From contig CAMVDX010000003.1 of the NCBI GenBank assembly GCA_947166355.1, forward strand, positions 62,001 to 126,000: a stretch of 64,000 nt of DNA. Direction: 5' to 3'. The notes below the pieces were generated by a model. That model saw nothing but the letters and a program-made list of their open reading frames with translations, had not been told where the DNA came from and did not search any database. This document shows, piece after piece, positions 9,077 through 17,424 of the stretch (position 1 is its first letter; each line of letters begins with the position of its first letter). The position numbers were made by a program, and so were the translations under genes. This DNA is from an uncultured Treponema sp. (lineage in GTDB: Bacteria > Spirochaetota > Spirochaetia > Treponematales > Treponemataceae).

Positions 9077-9736
9077 ATGAATATGTCGGAAGATGTTAGA
9101 GACAATTCAGATTTCTCAGAAGCAGTTGATTGTATTAAAAAGGGCATTCCTTATGAATATACTCTCCGTGCACCGAATTCCAAGAATCGGGAGACCTTAA
9201 ATCTCATTGTTCTGGAATTCTTAAAGCATATCAATCTTGAACATACCTATAATTTATTATGTCTTTGTCTTGATGAAATCATCTCTAATTCTGTAAAAGC
9301 TAATATAAAACGTGCCTATTTTATTTCTAATAATCTGAATATTACGGATCACAAAGATTATGAAAGGGGAATGAAATCTTTTAAAGAGCAGGGAATGGCA
9401 AATATAAAAGATGCAGAATTTATTGAAAAAGTGAATAATCTTGGACTTTATGTCAAAATAAGTTTTAAGATTTCGGATGGCGGCTTTTATATTACTACAA
9501 GAAATAATTCTGTAATTTCAGAAGAAGAAATTGAGCGCATAAATAAGAAATTAAAGCTTTGTGAAAACAAAACTCCTGAAGATATATTTATGAACTCAAT
9601 TGACCAGACAGAGGGTGCAGGGCTTGGTATTATCATGATTAAGAAAATATTAAGTCAGGTAAGCTCTACAGAGGATTGTTTTTCAATTAAAGCAACGGAT
9701 ACAGAAACAATAACAGAATTGAAAATTCTTCCATAA
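9077..9736 (+). CDS. GHKL-fold ATPase (histidine-kinase-like ATP-binding protein)
   Basis: This is a 219-aa soluble protein carrying only an ATP-binding domain of the histidine kinase/anti-sigma type. An N-box-like stretch (LCLCLDEIISNSVKANIKRA) and a G-box-like stretch (EGAGLGIIMIKKIL) are visible. There is no phospho-acceptor His domain and no receiver, so it may be an anti-sigma or switch-type kinase, or a stand-alone regulator; this is inference. A TATAAT box at 9058-9063 is 13 nt before the ATG, and no Shine-Dalgarno is seen. The next gene starts 18 nt downstream and may be co-transcribed. Confidence 0.7.
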   Translation: MNMSEDVRDNSDFSEAVDCIKKGIPYEYTLRAPNSKNRETLNLIVLEFLKHINLEHTYNLLCLCLDEIISNSVKANIKRAYFISNNLNITDHKDYERGMKSFKEQGMANIKDAEFIEKVNNLGLYVKISFKISDGGFYITTRNNSVISEEEIERINKKLKLCENKTPEDIFMNSIDQTEGAGLGIIMIKKILSQVSSTEDCFSIKATDTETITELKILP

Positions 9737-9754
9737 ATTAGTATAAATATTTAT

Positions 9755-10453
9755 ATGAAGAAATCAGTTTTTGCTTTTGTTTTTATGCTTCTGACTTTCG
9801 GTTTGTTTTCCGTAGAACAGAGAATCAGTCATTCTTATTGTCCTGACTATAGTCTTTTCCCTGATAATACCTATAAAAATTATTACGAAAAAAAATTCCT
9901 TACCAGTTTTGAAGTAAATTACTGTGTACAGTCAGTTTTTGAAGTTTCTAAAGCAGAAGTTGTCGGCTATTCCTGTAGAGATATAATTAAAAAACTTAAT
10001 CAGATGGGGGGCCTGGATAAGGAATGCTTTGGTGTAAGTTATATTGATGGAAATACTGGTGAAAGAAAACCAATTTTCAAAAAATCTTCATATACTGAAA
10101 AAGCACCAGGTAAGAATGAGGGTGAGCTTTATGTAAAAGATAAAGCTGCAGGCGGATTATATTTTGATGTTTTTATTGATGAATATATGAATAATAATCC
10201 GACTTATGCAGTTTGTGCTGTTTTGAACAGATCTCCTACGAATTTTTTTGTACGTGGAATAAAAAAGAATGAGGCTGGTATTTTTGTTTTGATGCAGGAA
10301 ACTGAGGCGAGCATAAAAGTATATGCTGTTATGCAGTGTACTTATTGCCCTCAAAAGCACAGATTCTTACAGTCGTTTGTGGAAAATGCCGTTTCAGCAA
10401 GAGTTCTGGAACTTGAGAACTGGTTTTACAGAATGCTGTGTACAAAGCAATAA
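9755..10453 (+). CDS. Secreted protein of unknown function
   Basis: This is a 232-aa protein with a clear signal peptide (MKKSVFAFVFMLLTFGLFSVEQ, cleavage probably after FSV), so it is periplasmic or surface-exposed. The mature part is rich in aromatic residues and has several cysteines, with no motif I recognise. It follows the GHKL gene by 18 nt and ends at a bidirectional terminator. I assign no function. Confidence 0.75.
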   Translation: MKKSVFAFVFMLLTFGLFSVEQRISHSYCPDYSLFPDNTYKNYYEKKFLTSFEVNYCVQSVFEVSKAEVVGYSCRDIIKKLNQMGGLDKECFGVSYIDGNTGERKPIFKKSSYTEKAPGKNEGELYVKDKAAGGLYFDVFIDEYMNNNPTYAVCAVLNRSPTNFFVRGIKKNEAGIFVLMQETEASIKVYAVMQCTYCPQKHRFLQSFVENAVSARVLELENWFYRMLCTKQ

Positions 10454-10472
10454 ATGATAGGAATATATAATA

Positions 10473-10510
10473 AAGGCTGACCTTCATTAACCGGTCAGCC
10501 TTATGTTTTT
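10473..10510. terminator. Bidirectional terminator
   Basis: The 10-bp arms AAGGCTGACC (10473-10482) and GGTCAGCCTT (10493-10502) are followed by ATGTTTTT on the plus strand and flanked by an AT-rich run on the other side. It serves the two convergent genes ending at 10453 and 10509. Confidence 0.85.
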
Positions 10511-10961
10511 ATTCATCGCTCCATTCGTAATCTTCTTTTGCTTCAGATGCTCTTGATGAAGCAGTAGAAACACCTTCTCTTTTTCCTGTAGCTGTATCAT
10601 CAGCATTAGCTTTTGCTATTGTCTTTTTCTTAAGTTTTCTGCCAGATAATACGCCGTTCTTAATTTCTTTCCATTCAACATTTGGATCTTTGTTATCCAG
10701 AAGAGCTGTAACTACCTGCTGCAGGTTGTTGTAATCTTCTGTTTCAAAGATAATCTGTTCATTTGAGTCATTCAATGTTACAGAATAACTTCCTTTGGTA
10801 GAAACTTTTGTCAGGGAAAGTTCTTTCTTAGTCCATTTTGTAACATTGTCTTTATTGCTAATCTGTCTCCATTTACCTTTTTCCAAAGCTTTTTCAAGTG
10901 GATTAGCGAATAATCCGATAGCCATAAATAATGATACAACAATAAAAAGAGTTTTTTTCAT
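10509..10961 (-). CDS. Small secreted protein of unknown function
   Basis: This is a 150-aa protein with a signal peptide (MKKTLFIVVSLFMAIGLFA, then NPLEKALEKG), so it is exported to the periplasm. The centre is polar with alternating residues (SYSVTLNDSNEQIIFETE), suggesting a small beta domain. The C-terminal ~45 residues are Lys- then Ser/Ala/Glu-rich and probably disordered. The Shine-Dalgarno AAAGGAGAG and an upstream promoter (11003-11031) support the start. No family recognised. Confidence 0.8.
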   Translation of the reverse strand: MKKTLFIVVSLFMAIGLFANPLEKALEKGKWRQISNKDNVTKWTKKELSLTKVSTKGSYSVTLNDSNEQIIFETEDYNNLQQVVTALLDNKDPNVEWKEIKNGVLSGRKLKKKTIAKANADDTATGKREGVSTASSRASEAKEDYEWSDE

Positions 10962-11002
10962 AATTGTCTCTCTCCTTTGAATTATTTTGTTTATTTAATC
11001 TT

Positions 11003-11031
11003 AGTATAATAATAAATGAAGGTAAAGTAAA
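11003..11031 (-). promoter_or_regulatory. Promoter of the small secreted protein gene
   Basis: On the minus strand, TTTACT (11031-11026), a 17-bp spacer and TATACT (11008-11003) precede the AAAGGAG ribosome-binding site of the gene starting at 10961. The bases from 11032 to 11287 contain no gene or repeat that I can see. Confidence 0.6.
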
Positions 11032-11287
11032 GTTTTTATTAAAAAAGATATTTCTGCGTGGAGAGTAGAAGAGGGGAGATGGGGAATAAAAAACTCCTGT
11101 AATAGACAAAGGTTTACTTTTTCTTGCAAAATCAGTGCATAAAAAATGCACAATTTTTGCACAATAAGTATCACAGTGTCCAAAAACCGGTTTTTATTCG
11201 TCCCAGTTTCTCTAAAAAAGGTGGAATAAAATCAGATATAAGTGTGTACTTTCTTTGCCTAATTCCTTATAACATAAGCACTTAGAC

Positions 11288-11320
11288 AAAAAAAATGGCT
11301 TCTAACCTAAGTTAGAAGCC
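11288..11320 (-). terminator. Terminator of tRNA-Phe
   Basis: A perfect 10-bp stem (GGCTTCTAAC / GTTAGAAGCC, 4-nt loop) is followed on the minus strand by eight T residues. It lies directly 3' of the tRNA gene. Confidence 0.92.
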
Positions 11321-11323
11321 AAG

Positions 11324-11396
11324 TGCCACAAGTTAGAATCGAACTAACGACATACGGATTTTCAGTCCGGCGCTCTACCAACTGAGCTATTGCGGC
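11324..11396 (-). tRNA. tRNA-Phe (GAA)
   Basis: This 73-nt cloverleaf has a 7-bp acceptor stem (GCCGCAA with TTGTGGC, one G-T pair), a D-arm AGCTCAGTTGGTAGAGC, an anticodon arm CGGACTGAAAATCCG with GAA at 11363-11361, and a T-arm with GTTCGATTC. The discriminator base is A. The 3' CCA is not encoded, so it must be added by the CCA-adding enzyme, a candidate for which is at 62082-63518. Confidence 0.97.
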
Positions 11397-11412
11397 GTCG
11401 TTGATGTAATTT

Positions 11413-11441
11413 AATATATATGAAACGAGAGTTTGTGTCAA
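11413..11441 (-). promoter_or_regulatory. Promoter of tRNA-Phe
   Basis: A perfect TTGACA (11441-11436), a 17-bp spacer and TATATT (11418-11413) lie on the minus strand. The predicted start is about 10 nt before the mature tRNA 5' end at 11396. Confidence 0.8.
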
Positions 11442-11543
11442 TAGATGAAAAGGGATTTTTTAGAAAAAAAATAAAATATTTGTCAGCCAAATAAAGCGGG
11501 CTGCTATTTAAAAATTTCTAAAAGTGTGTTAAAATGACACAGT

Positions 11544-12737
11544 ATGAAATTAAATAAAAATCTGATTTGCTTTACGGGCGGCGGCACTGGCGGGCACATT
11601 TATCCGGGACTTGCTGTTGCCGATGAACTTAAGGCACTGGCTGCTGAAAATAATAAAGAATTAAAAATATACTGGATTGGCTGCTCAAAAGGGATGGACC
11701 GCAATATTGTAGAAAAGGCGTGTGGCCCAGATGGTAAGCCAACTGCAGATAAATTTTTTGGAATTCCTTCTGGTAAGCTTCGACGCTATTTTTCTTTGAA
11801 AAACTTCTCTGATTTATTCCGTATTGCCGGTGGATTTTTTACCGCTTTTCATATTTTATTGAAACAGAAACCTTCTGTGCTTTTTTCTAAAGGCGGATTT
11901 GTTAGCGTTCCTCCGTGTCTTGCTGCACATCTTCTTCATATTCCAGTTTATACACATGAGTGTGATTTTACGTTAGGTCTCGCTAACAGAATAAATTTTA
12001 AATCTGCTGATTGTATGTTCGTTTCTTATGATGAAACAAAAAATAAGCTTAATTCATCAGAACAGAAAAAGGTTATTGTTACAGGAAATCCTGTAAGACC
12101 TGTTTTTTATAAGACTAATGCAGAAAAAGGACTCGAATTCCTTGGATTAGCAGAAAGGAAAAAGTATTCAGAAAAAAAGCCGATTCTTCTCGTTCTTGGT
12201 GGTAGCAGCGGTGCCAGACAGATTAATGAGCTTGTATACGAAAATATTGATTTTTTATGTAACAATTTTATTGTAGTTCACCAGACAGGGCTTGTAAATG
12301 CAGACGATAACAGGTCTGCTTCGCTTGCAGAAAAACATAAAGATTCATACAAGCCTTATAATTTTATTTATAAAGAAATGCCTGATGTAGTGGCCGCTGC
12401 AGATGTGATTTTGAGCAGGGCGGGCGCTAACTCAATCTGGGAAGCTGCTGTTCTTTTAAAACCAATGATTCTTGTTCCATTATGTGGAAGTGGAACACGT
12501 GGAGATCAGGTTGATAATGCAGAGTTTTTCCGAAGTCGAGGTGCAGCAGAAGTATTACTTGGAAAACAAGCAGATAGTGAACATTTAATTGCTGCGTTAT
12601 CACAAATGCTGGATGATTCAAAACGTACTTCTTATTCTGAGGCATTAAAAAAGCTTACGGGTAATGAACCTCCGGCTCACAAAATTGCAAAAATTCTTTT
12701 TGAAAAAATCAATACTGCACAGGGAGAGAATTTATGA
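11544..12737 (+). CDS. murG: Undecaprenyldiphospho-muramoylpentapeptide GlcNAc transferase MurG
   Basis: This enzyme transfers GlcNAc from UDP-GlcNAc to lipid I to form lipid II at the inner face of the cytoplasmic membrane, the last cytosolic step of peptidoglycan precursor synthesis. The glycine-rich loop FTGGGTGGHIYP (residues 10-21), the VYTHECDFTLGLANR stretch, a second glycine loop LVLGGSSGARQIN, and the UDP-GlcNAc site LSRAGANSIWEA with PLCGSGTRGDQ are all visible. Length is 397 aa, slightly longer than usual. A TAAAAT box lies 8 nt before the ATG with no Shine-Dalgarno, so the mRNA may be leaderless. Its stop overlaps the cvpA start (ATGA), suggesting coupling. Confidence 0.95.
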   Translation: MKLNKNLICFTGGGTGGHIYPGLAVADELKALAAENNKELKIYWIGCSKGMDRNIVEKACGPDGKPTADKFFGIPSGKLRRYFSLKNFSDLFRIAGGFFTAFHILLKQKPSVLFSKGGFVSVPPCLAAHLLHIPVYTHECDFTLGLANRINFKSADCMFVSYDETKNKLNSSEQKKVIVTGNPVRPVFYKTNAEKGLEFLGLAERKKYSEKKPILLVLGGSSGARQINELVYENIDFLCNNFIVVHQTGLVNADDNRSASLAEKHKDSYKPYNFIYKEMPDVVAAADVILSRAGANSIWEAAVLLKPMILVPLCGSGTRGDQVDNAEFFRSRGAAEVLLGKQADSEHLIAALSQMLDDSKRTSYSEALKKLTGNEPPAHKIAKILFEKINTAQGENL

Positions 12738-13213
12738 ATTTCATGGTTATAGATTGGATATTCAGCGGTATAATTCTGATTTTCGCAGTAGTCGGAGTTA
12801 TTAAGGGATTTATAGATAATATATTTGGAAAAATTGCCTTTATAGCAGGAATTATTTTAGGATATTTTTTCTACAAGGATGTGGCTGAAGGACTTTTGAA
12901 AGATATAAAAGTTCCTTATGCGGCAAATATTATTGCATTTCTGTTAATTTTTGTTGTTACTTTTTTAATCATTAAGTTAGTTCAGATGATTATTGCAAAG
13001 GTTTTTGAGTGGAGCATTCTAAAAAGTCTTGATCGGACTCTTGGTTTTATTTTTGGTCTTGTAGAAGGTGCCGCAGTTGTTTGCCTTATAATATTCCTTT
13101 TAACAGCCCAGCCGTTTTTTAGTGTACAAAACATTTTTGACGGGAGCTTTTATTATAACCTTGTAACAGCACTTTTTAATTCCAGCAGAAAGGAGATTGG
13201 AACTCATGTATGA
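12734..13213 (+). CDS. cvpA: CvpA family membrane protein
   Basis: This is a 159-aa inner-membrane protein with four hydrophobic segments (about residues 5-25, 28-45, 62-85 and 105-125) and the family pattern of a glycine-rich first helix (IIFAVVGVIKGFID) and LDRTLGFIFGLVEGA near the last helix. In E. coli CvpA is needed for colicin V production; its biochemical role is unknown. It overlaps murG by 4 nt and the downstream holB-like gene by 8 nt, so it belongs to this translationally coupled operon. Confidence 0.85.
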   Translation: MNFMVIDWIFSGIILIFAVVGVIKGFIDNIFGKIAFIAGIILGYFFYKDVAEGLLKDIKVPYAANIIAFLLIFVVTFLIIKLVQMIIAKVFEWSILKSLDRTLGFIFGLVEGAAVVCLIIFLLTAQPFFSVQNIFDGSFYYNLVTALFNSSRKEIGTHV

Positions 13214-14432
13214 AAATCTTGTGAATCAGCAGGCAGGAAAACTTCTTTTAAATGATATTAAACATAATCGACTTCCTGGTGCAATACTTTTTGCTGGTCC
13301 TGAGGCAAGTGGAAAATTAACAGCCGCTCTTGAAACTGCGCGCATTCTTTCATGTCATGAAAAGCCTCAGGGAAAATGGATTTGTGAATGTCCTTCCTGC
13401 CTTCAGCATAAATCGTTAGTTTGTTCTAACTTAATGCTCATGGGGCCAAGAGACTGTTCTCTGGAAATCTCTGCCGCTTCAAAAACATTTACAGAAGCTG
13501 CTTTTATAAATGCAAAATATATTGATGCAGCAAGATATCTGTTTTTACGAAGTGTACGTAAATTAACAATGCGTTTTAATGGCATTCTTTGGGAAGGTGA
13601 TTCTAATCTTAATAAGATTGGAAATTTAATAGATGAAATAAATGAAAAACTTGAACAGCTTGATTTTCCTCGAGCATTACCAGAAAGCACAGAATTAAAA
13701 AAAATCTGTGAAGAAATCATAAAATCGTGTATGAAACTCGAAGATGATTTTCTTTATGATTCTATACCTATCAGTCAGATTCGTAATATGGAAGCCTGGG
13801 CTCATATAAAATCAGAGGAAGGGCGCAAAACTGTAATTATTGAAAATGCAGACCGAATGCAGACAAGTGTCAGAAATGCTTTGTTAAAAATTCTTGAAGA
13901 GCCTCCTGAGGATGTAGTTTTTATTCTTCTTACTACAAAGCGCAATGCCATTATGCAGACAATTCTTTCGCGAGTACGTACATATAATTTTACGGATCGT
14001 ACAATAGAACAGCAAGGTGAGGTTATACAAAGAGTATTTCATAATGACAATTTTTCCGGCAGTCTGAATGATTACCTTTTGACTTACCTGCCGGTTTCAC
14101 CTTCTGAAATTAAAGCTCAGGCAAGGATTTTTTATAATTCCGTTGCCAACAGACAAATATGTAATATAGAAGAAATTGTAAAAAAATGCGATAAGTTTTA
14201 TCCACGAATTGAACTCAGACTTTTTTTGACAAATCTTGCTTATTTTATGAGACCTATGCTAAGTTCTCAGGCTGGAAGTGAAGCTGCGGCAGGCGCCTTG
14301 CAATTATTAAGAAATTGCAGTGATAATATAACTCTCTATAATCAGTCTCCTGCAAGTGCATTAGAAATTCTTTTACGCGATATGTTTGCTTTAAATAACA
14401 GCTTTGGAGGTGTATTTTGCGCGGCTATGTAA
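13206..14432 (+). CDS. holB: DNA polymerase III delta'-like clamp-loader subunit
   Basis: This AAA+ protein of the HolB/DnaX group is probably the delta' subunit that helps load the sliding clamp. The P-loop GPEASGKLTA is near residue 32, a cysteine-rich zinc-binding-like segment (CECPSC) follows, and the conserved clamp-loader block VIIENADRMQTSVRNALLKI then LEEPPEDVVFILLTT is near residues 215-250, with the sensor region LSRVRTYNF. At 408 aa it is longer than typical delta', with an extra helical insert between P-loop and Walker B. The ATG at 13206 is preferred over the TTG at 13197 because AGGAG ends at 13195. It overlaps cvpA and the downstream kinase gene. Confidence 0.8.
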   Translation: MYENLVNQQAGKLLLNDIKHNRLPGAILFAGPEASGKLTAALETARILSCHEKPQGKWICECPSCLQHKSLVCSNLMLMGPRDCSLEISAASKTFTEAAFINAKYIDAARYLFLRSVRKLTMRFNGILWEGDSNLNKIGNLIDEINEKLEQLDFPRALPESTELKKICEEIIKSCMKLEDDFLYDSIPISQIRNMEAWAHIKSEEGRKTVIIENADRMQTSVRNALLKILEEPPEDVVFILLTTKRNAIMQTILSRVRTYNFTDRTIEQQGEVIQRVFHNDNFSGSLNDYLLTYLPVSPSEIKAQARIFYNSVANRQICNIEEIVKKCDKFYPRIELRLFLTNLAYFMRPMLSSQAGSEAAAGALQLLRNCSDNITLYNQSPASALEILLRDMFALNNSFGGVFCAAM

Positions 14433-15646
14433 AACGTGTAAAACAAAAGGCTGAAAAACTTTCCAAAGAACAGATCCTTTCACTGCTTGAAAATGTTGTT
14501 GATGAAAATGAAAGTTTGTATTCCGTGCTTGAATCTCTTTCCACCGGTCTTTTGATTATAAATGATGATTTTCAACTTCTTAGATTCAATCAGATTGCAG
14601 AAAGCTGGCTTCCTTTTTCAGAACATCTTGAAGATATTCTTGGCAGTGAGAAGGCAATTTGGGAATATATCGAAGATGAAGATATTTCCAGTTTTTTAAG
14701 AAAATGTCTTGAAAAAAATATAACAAATAGTTCTGAAGATTTTTCAACAGTGACAAGCGGTGGCACTGTAAGATTTCTGACTGTAACAATAGCGCCTCTT
14801 ATTAACGAAGGTGAGCTAAACGGAAAAATGATTCTTGTACGGGATATTACTGAAAAAAAGAATCAGGATATTTTGCTGCACAGAATGGAAAATCTTGCAA
14901 ATCTTACAAATCTTGCTGCGGGTATGGCTCATGAAATCAAAAATCCTCTCGGAGCAATAAGCATTCACATTCAATTAATTCAAAAAGCACTCGAAAAAGC
15001 AAGGGAGAATTCAGATAAACTTCCTGCAAAGAAATTTGTTGAAGATCATATTGATATTGTAAATGATGAAATTGAGCATTTAAATAAGCTTGTAATGGAT
15101 TTTCTTCTTGCGGTTCGGCCGGTTAAGGCTCAGCTTGAATTAAAGGAACCAGATAAATTAATTGATGGATTAGTTTCTTTTTTTAAGCCGGAATTTAATA
15201 GAGAAGGAATTGAGGTTATTTTTAAATCTTCTGAAAGTGGAAAGAAAATCCTTCTTGACGAAAAACTTTTCCGCGATGTTATAATGAATATTTCTCAAAA
15301 TTCCCTTGCGGCTTTAAAATCAAAATTTAACAGGGAAGATGAAAAGAATATAACTGATGAAGCAAAGTTTTGTATTTCTAATACAATCCACGAAAATAAA
15401 TTCATAATTACAATCGCAGACAATGGGTGTGGAATGTCCAGCGAAACTCTCTCAAAAATATTTGAACCATATTATACTACAAAAGCAAATGGAACAGGGC
15501 TTGGTATGACAATGGTTTATAAAATCATAAAAGAATTTTCTGGTGAAATAATTGTTAATTCAAAAGAAGGTGAGGGTACCGCATTTACAATTACTTTCCC
15601 GATTCCTCAGAAGGATGTAAAGTTACTGAGTTCCGACGGAAGATAA
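14417..15646 (+). CDS. Cytosolic PAS-domain sensor histidine kinase (AtoS/NtrB-like)
   Basis: This 409-aa kinase has no membrane segment. It has a PAS-like sensor domain (about residues 35-148, ending LVRDITEKKN), a HisKA domain with phospho-acceptor H172 in GMAHEIKNPLGA, and a HATPase domain with N-box DVIMNISQNSLAAL, G1 DNGCGMS, F-box KIFEPYYTTKANG and G2 GTGLGMTMVYKI. This is the NtrB/AtoS type that pairs with sigma-54 activators, and such a regulator follows at 15734. From memory, T. pallidum has an equivalent pair (TP0520/TP0519). The start is TTG with GGAGG 6 nt upstream, overlapping the holB-like gene by 16 nt. Confidence 0.9.
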   Translation: MRGYVKRVKQKAEKLSKEQILSLLENVVDENESLYSVLESLSTGLLIINDDFQLLRFNQIAESWLPFSEHLEDILGSEKAIWEYIEDEDISSFLRKCLEKNITNSSEDFSTVTSGGTVRFLTVTIAPLINEGELNGKMILVRDITEKKNQDILLHRMENLANLTNLAAGMAHEIKNPLGAISIHIQLIQKALEKARENSDKLPAKKFVEDHIDIVNDEIEHLNKLVMDFLLAVRPVKAQLELKEPDKLIDGLVSFFKPEFNREGIEVIFKSSESGKKILLDEKLFRDVIMNISQNSLAALKSKFNREDEKNITDEAKFCISNTIHENKFIITIADNGCGMSSETLSKIFEPYYTTKANGTGLGMTMVYKIIKEFSGEIIVNSKEGEGTAFTITFPIPQKDVKLLSSDGR

Positions 15647-15733
15647 ATTATTATGATATAAAACAAGTTCAAGCAATGCGAAGTTTAAAATGTTCTCATA
15701 CTTGCTTGTAATTTTTTATGGAGAAATACTGAC

Positions 15734-17074
15734 ATGACAATTCTTACTATTGATGATGAAGAGAATATTCGAAACGGACTTGCCGATAATTTTGAACTGG
15801 AAGGTTATGAAGTTCAGCAGGCTGCAAGCGGTGAAGAAGGACTTCAAATTATTGAAAAGGGTGGAATCGATCTTGTAATCACTGATTTAAGAATGGACGG
15901 AATTTCTGGAGCTGAGGTTGTAAAAAAAGTAACTACCGAATTTCCTGGAATTCCAATTATTGTTCTTACAGGACATGGAAGCATCGATGATGCAACTGCG
16001 GCCTTAAAGGCAGGTGCCTTTGATTTTTTAACAAAACCGCTTGATCTGGATCACTTAAATAAAATTGTAAAAAATGCACTGCAGGGAAAAATTCTTGCAG
16101 AACAGAATCGCGAGCTTCAGGCAAAATTATTAAAATCTCAAAACGGCGATGAGATGATCGGAAAAAGTGATTCTCTGAATCGTGTGCGTCAGATGATTTC
16201 GAAAGCAGCTCCAACCAGAGCCAGTGTTTTGATTACCGGCGAAAGTGGAGTTGGTAAGGAGCTTGTTGCTAAAGCAGTTCATGAGCAGTCAGAGAGGGCG
16301 GACGGTCCTTTTATTGTTGTTCACTGTGCGGCTCTTTCAGAAACACTTATTGAAAGTGAATTGTTCGGTTATGAAAAAGGTGCTTTTACTGGAGCTGAAA
16401 ATCTGCATAAGGGGCGCTTTGAACTTGCAGATGGTGGAACAATTTTTCTGGATGAAATTGGAGAAGTGAATCTTGCAACTCAGGTAAAGCTGCTTCGTGT
16501 TTTACAGGAGCATAAGTTTGAACGGGTAGGCGGAGAAAAATCTATAGAAGTAGATGTCAGGGTAGTCGCTGCTACAAACAGAAATCTTGAAGATGAAGTT
16601 AAGTCTGGAAAATTCCGTGAGGATTTATTTTACCGTTTAAATGTTGTACGTATTGAAATGCCTTCTTTGCGTGAACGCATGGATGACATTCCTCTTTTGA
16701 TGCATGGCTTTTTAAGAGAGTTCAACATCGAAAATAAAAAGAATATAAAGGGTTTTGACAAAGCCTCGAAGGCTGCGATGATAAAATACAGCTGGCCGGG
16801 AAATATCCGTGAGTTGAAAAATGCTGTTGAAAGTGCAGTGGTTATGTGCACGGGTGATGAAATAAAAATGGAAGATTTACCGAGAGCTCTGAGAAGTCAG
16901 GGCGAAGAAAAAGTTATCTCAATTCCAATAGGCATTACAATGGACGAGGCAGAAAAAATCATAATTCAGGAAAACCTTGCAGCAAACAAAGGCAATAAAT
17001 CGAGAACGGCCGACATCTTAGGCATTGGCCGAAAGACCTTACACAGAAAACTTGAAGAACTCAATATAGAATAG
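15734..17074 (+). CDS. Sigma-54-dependent response regulator (AtoC/NtrC family)
   Basis: This 446-aa transcription activator has three domains: a receiver (phospho-acceptor D51 in VITDLRMDG), an AAA+ sigma-54 interaction domain (Walker A GESGVGKE, the GAFTGA loop near residue 217, Walker B GGTIFLDEIGE), and a C-terminal Fis-type helix-turn-helix (NKSRTADILGIGRKTLHRKL). It should activate RpoN-dependent promoters after phosphorylation by the kinase encoded just upstream. The two genes are separated by 87 nt with no terminator that I can see. Targets cannot be named from this window. The transcript ends at a terminator formed by a dispersed repeat (17093-17120). Confidence 0.95.
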   Translation: MTILTIDDEENIRNGLADNFELEGYEVQQAASGEEGLQIIEKGGIDLVITDLRMDGISGAEVVKKVTTEFPGIPIIVLTGHGSIDDATAALKAGAFDFLTKPLDLDHLNKIVKNALQGKILAEQNRELQAKLLKSQNGDEMIGKSDSLNRVRQMISKAAPTRASVLITGESGVGKELVAKAVHEQSERADGPFIVVHCAALSETLIESELFGYEKGAFTGAENLHKGRFELADGGTIFLDEIGEVNLATQVKLLRVLQEHKFERVGGEKSIEVDVRVVAATNRNLEDEVKSGKFREDLFYRLNVVRIEMPSLRERMDDIPLLMHGFLREFNIENKKNIKGFDKASKAAMIKYSWPGNIRELKNAVESAVVMCTGDEIKMEDLPRALRSQGEEKVISIPIGITMDEAEKIIIQENLAANKGNKSRTADILGIGRKTLHRKLEELNIE

Positions 17075-17092
17075 ATTGCCACGTCGCATCCG

Positions 17093-17120
17093 CTCCTCGC
17101 AATGACGAGGAGTTTTTTTT
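17093..17120 (+). terminator. Terminator formed from a family A repeat
   Basis: CTCCTCG (17093-17099), loop CAATGA and CGAGGAG (17106-17112) are followed by eight T residues. The hairpin is built from the repeat core itself (the repeat runs from 17074), so the repeat appears to supply the stop signal for the response regulator gene. Confidence 0.8.
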
Positions 17121-17320
17121 GCTCGTAATGAAAAGTATAATGTCATTGATGAGGATTTATTATTCATAATGGAATTGGAACATGTCATTGACGACGATTT
17201 TTTTTCTGCTTGTGAAGAAATAGGAACATGTCATTGATGTGAAGTTTTTTTTCTTGTGAAGCAATAGAAACATGTCATTAATGTGAAGTTTTTTTTACGT
17301 GTGAAGTAATAGCAACTTGT
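17121..17320. repeat. Degenerate ~45-bp tandem repeats with poly-T
   Basis: Three clear units and one or two worn units share the pattern AACATGTCATTGATG, a short spacer, an eight-T run and a GTGAAG-AATAG segment. The first segment matches the start of family A (GTCATTG), so the array may have grown from such a repeat. No gene is seen between 17075 and 17424; this array, the terminator and the repeat at 17319 fill it. Confidence 0.65.
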
Positions 17321-17347
17321 CATTGCGAGCGGAGCGAAGCAATCCAT
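17319..17347. repeat. Family A repeat
   Basis: This is a compact copy (GTCATTGCGAGCGGAGCGAA then GCAATCCAT) at the end of the tandem array and about 80 bp from the stop codon of the minus-strand J-domain gene. Confidence 0.8.
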
Positions 17348-17424
17348 AAAATATTTGTGTATACAAAATAATACAATAGAATTGTATAATATTTTATACA
17401 TATATATTAATTTATACATGTATA

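Noticed and set aside
11136..11161. Terminator at GTGCAT/ATGCAC followed by AATTTTT
   Set aside because: The stem is only 6 bp and AT-rich, and no gene ends nearby on the plus strand.
17121..17347. CRISPR array
   Set aside because: The tandem units are degenerate and adjacent, have no unique spacers of even length, and no cas genes are present.
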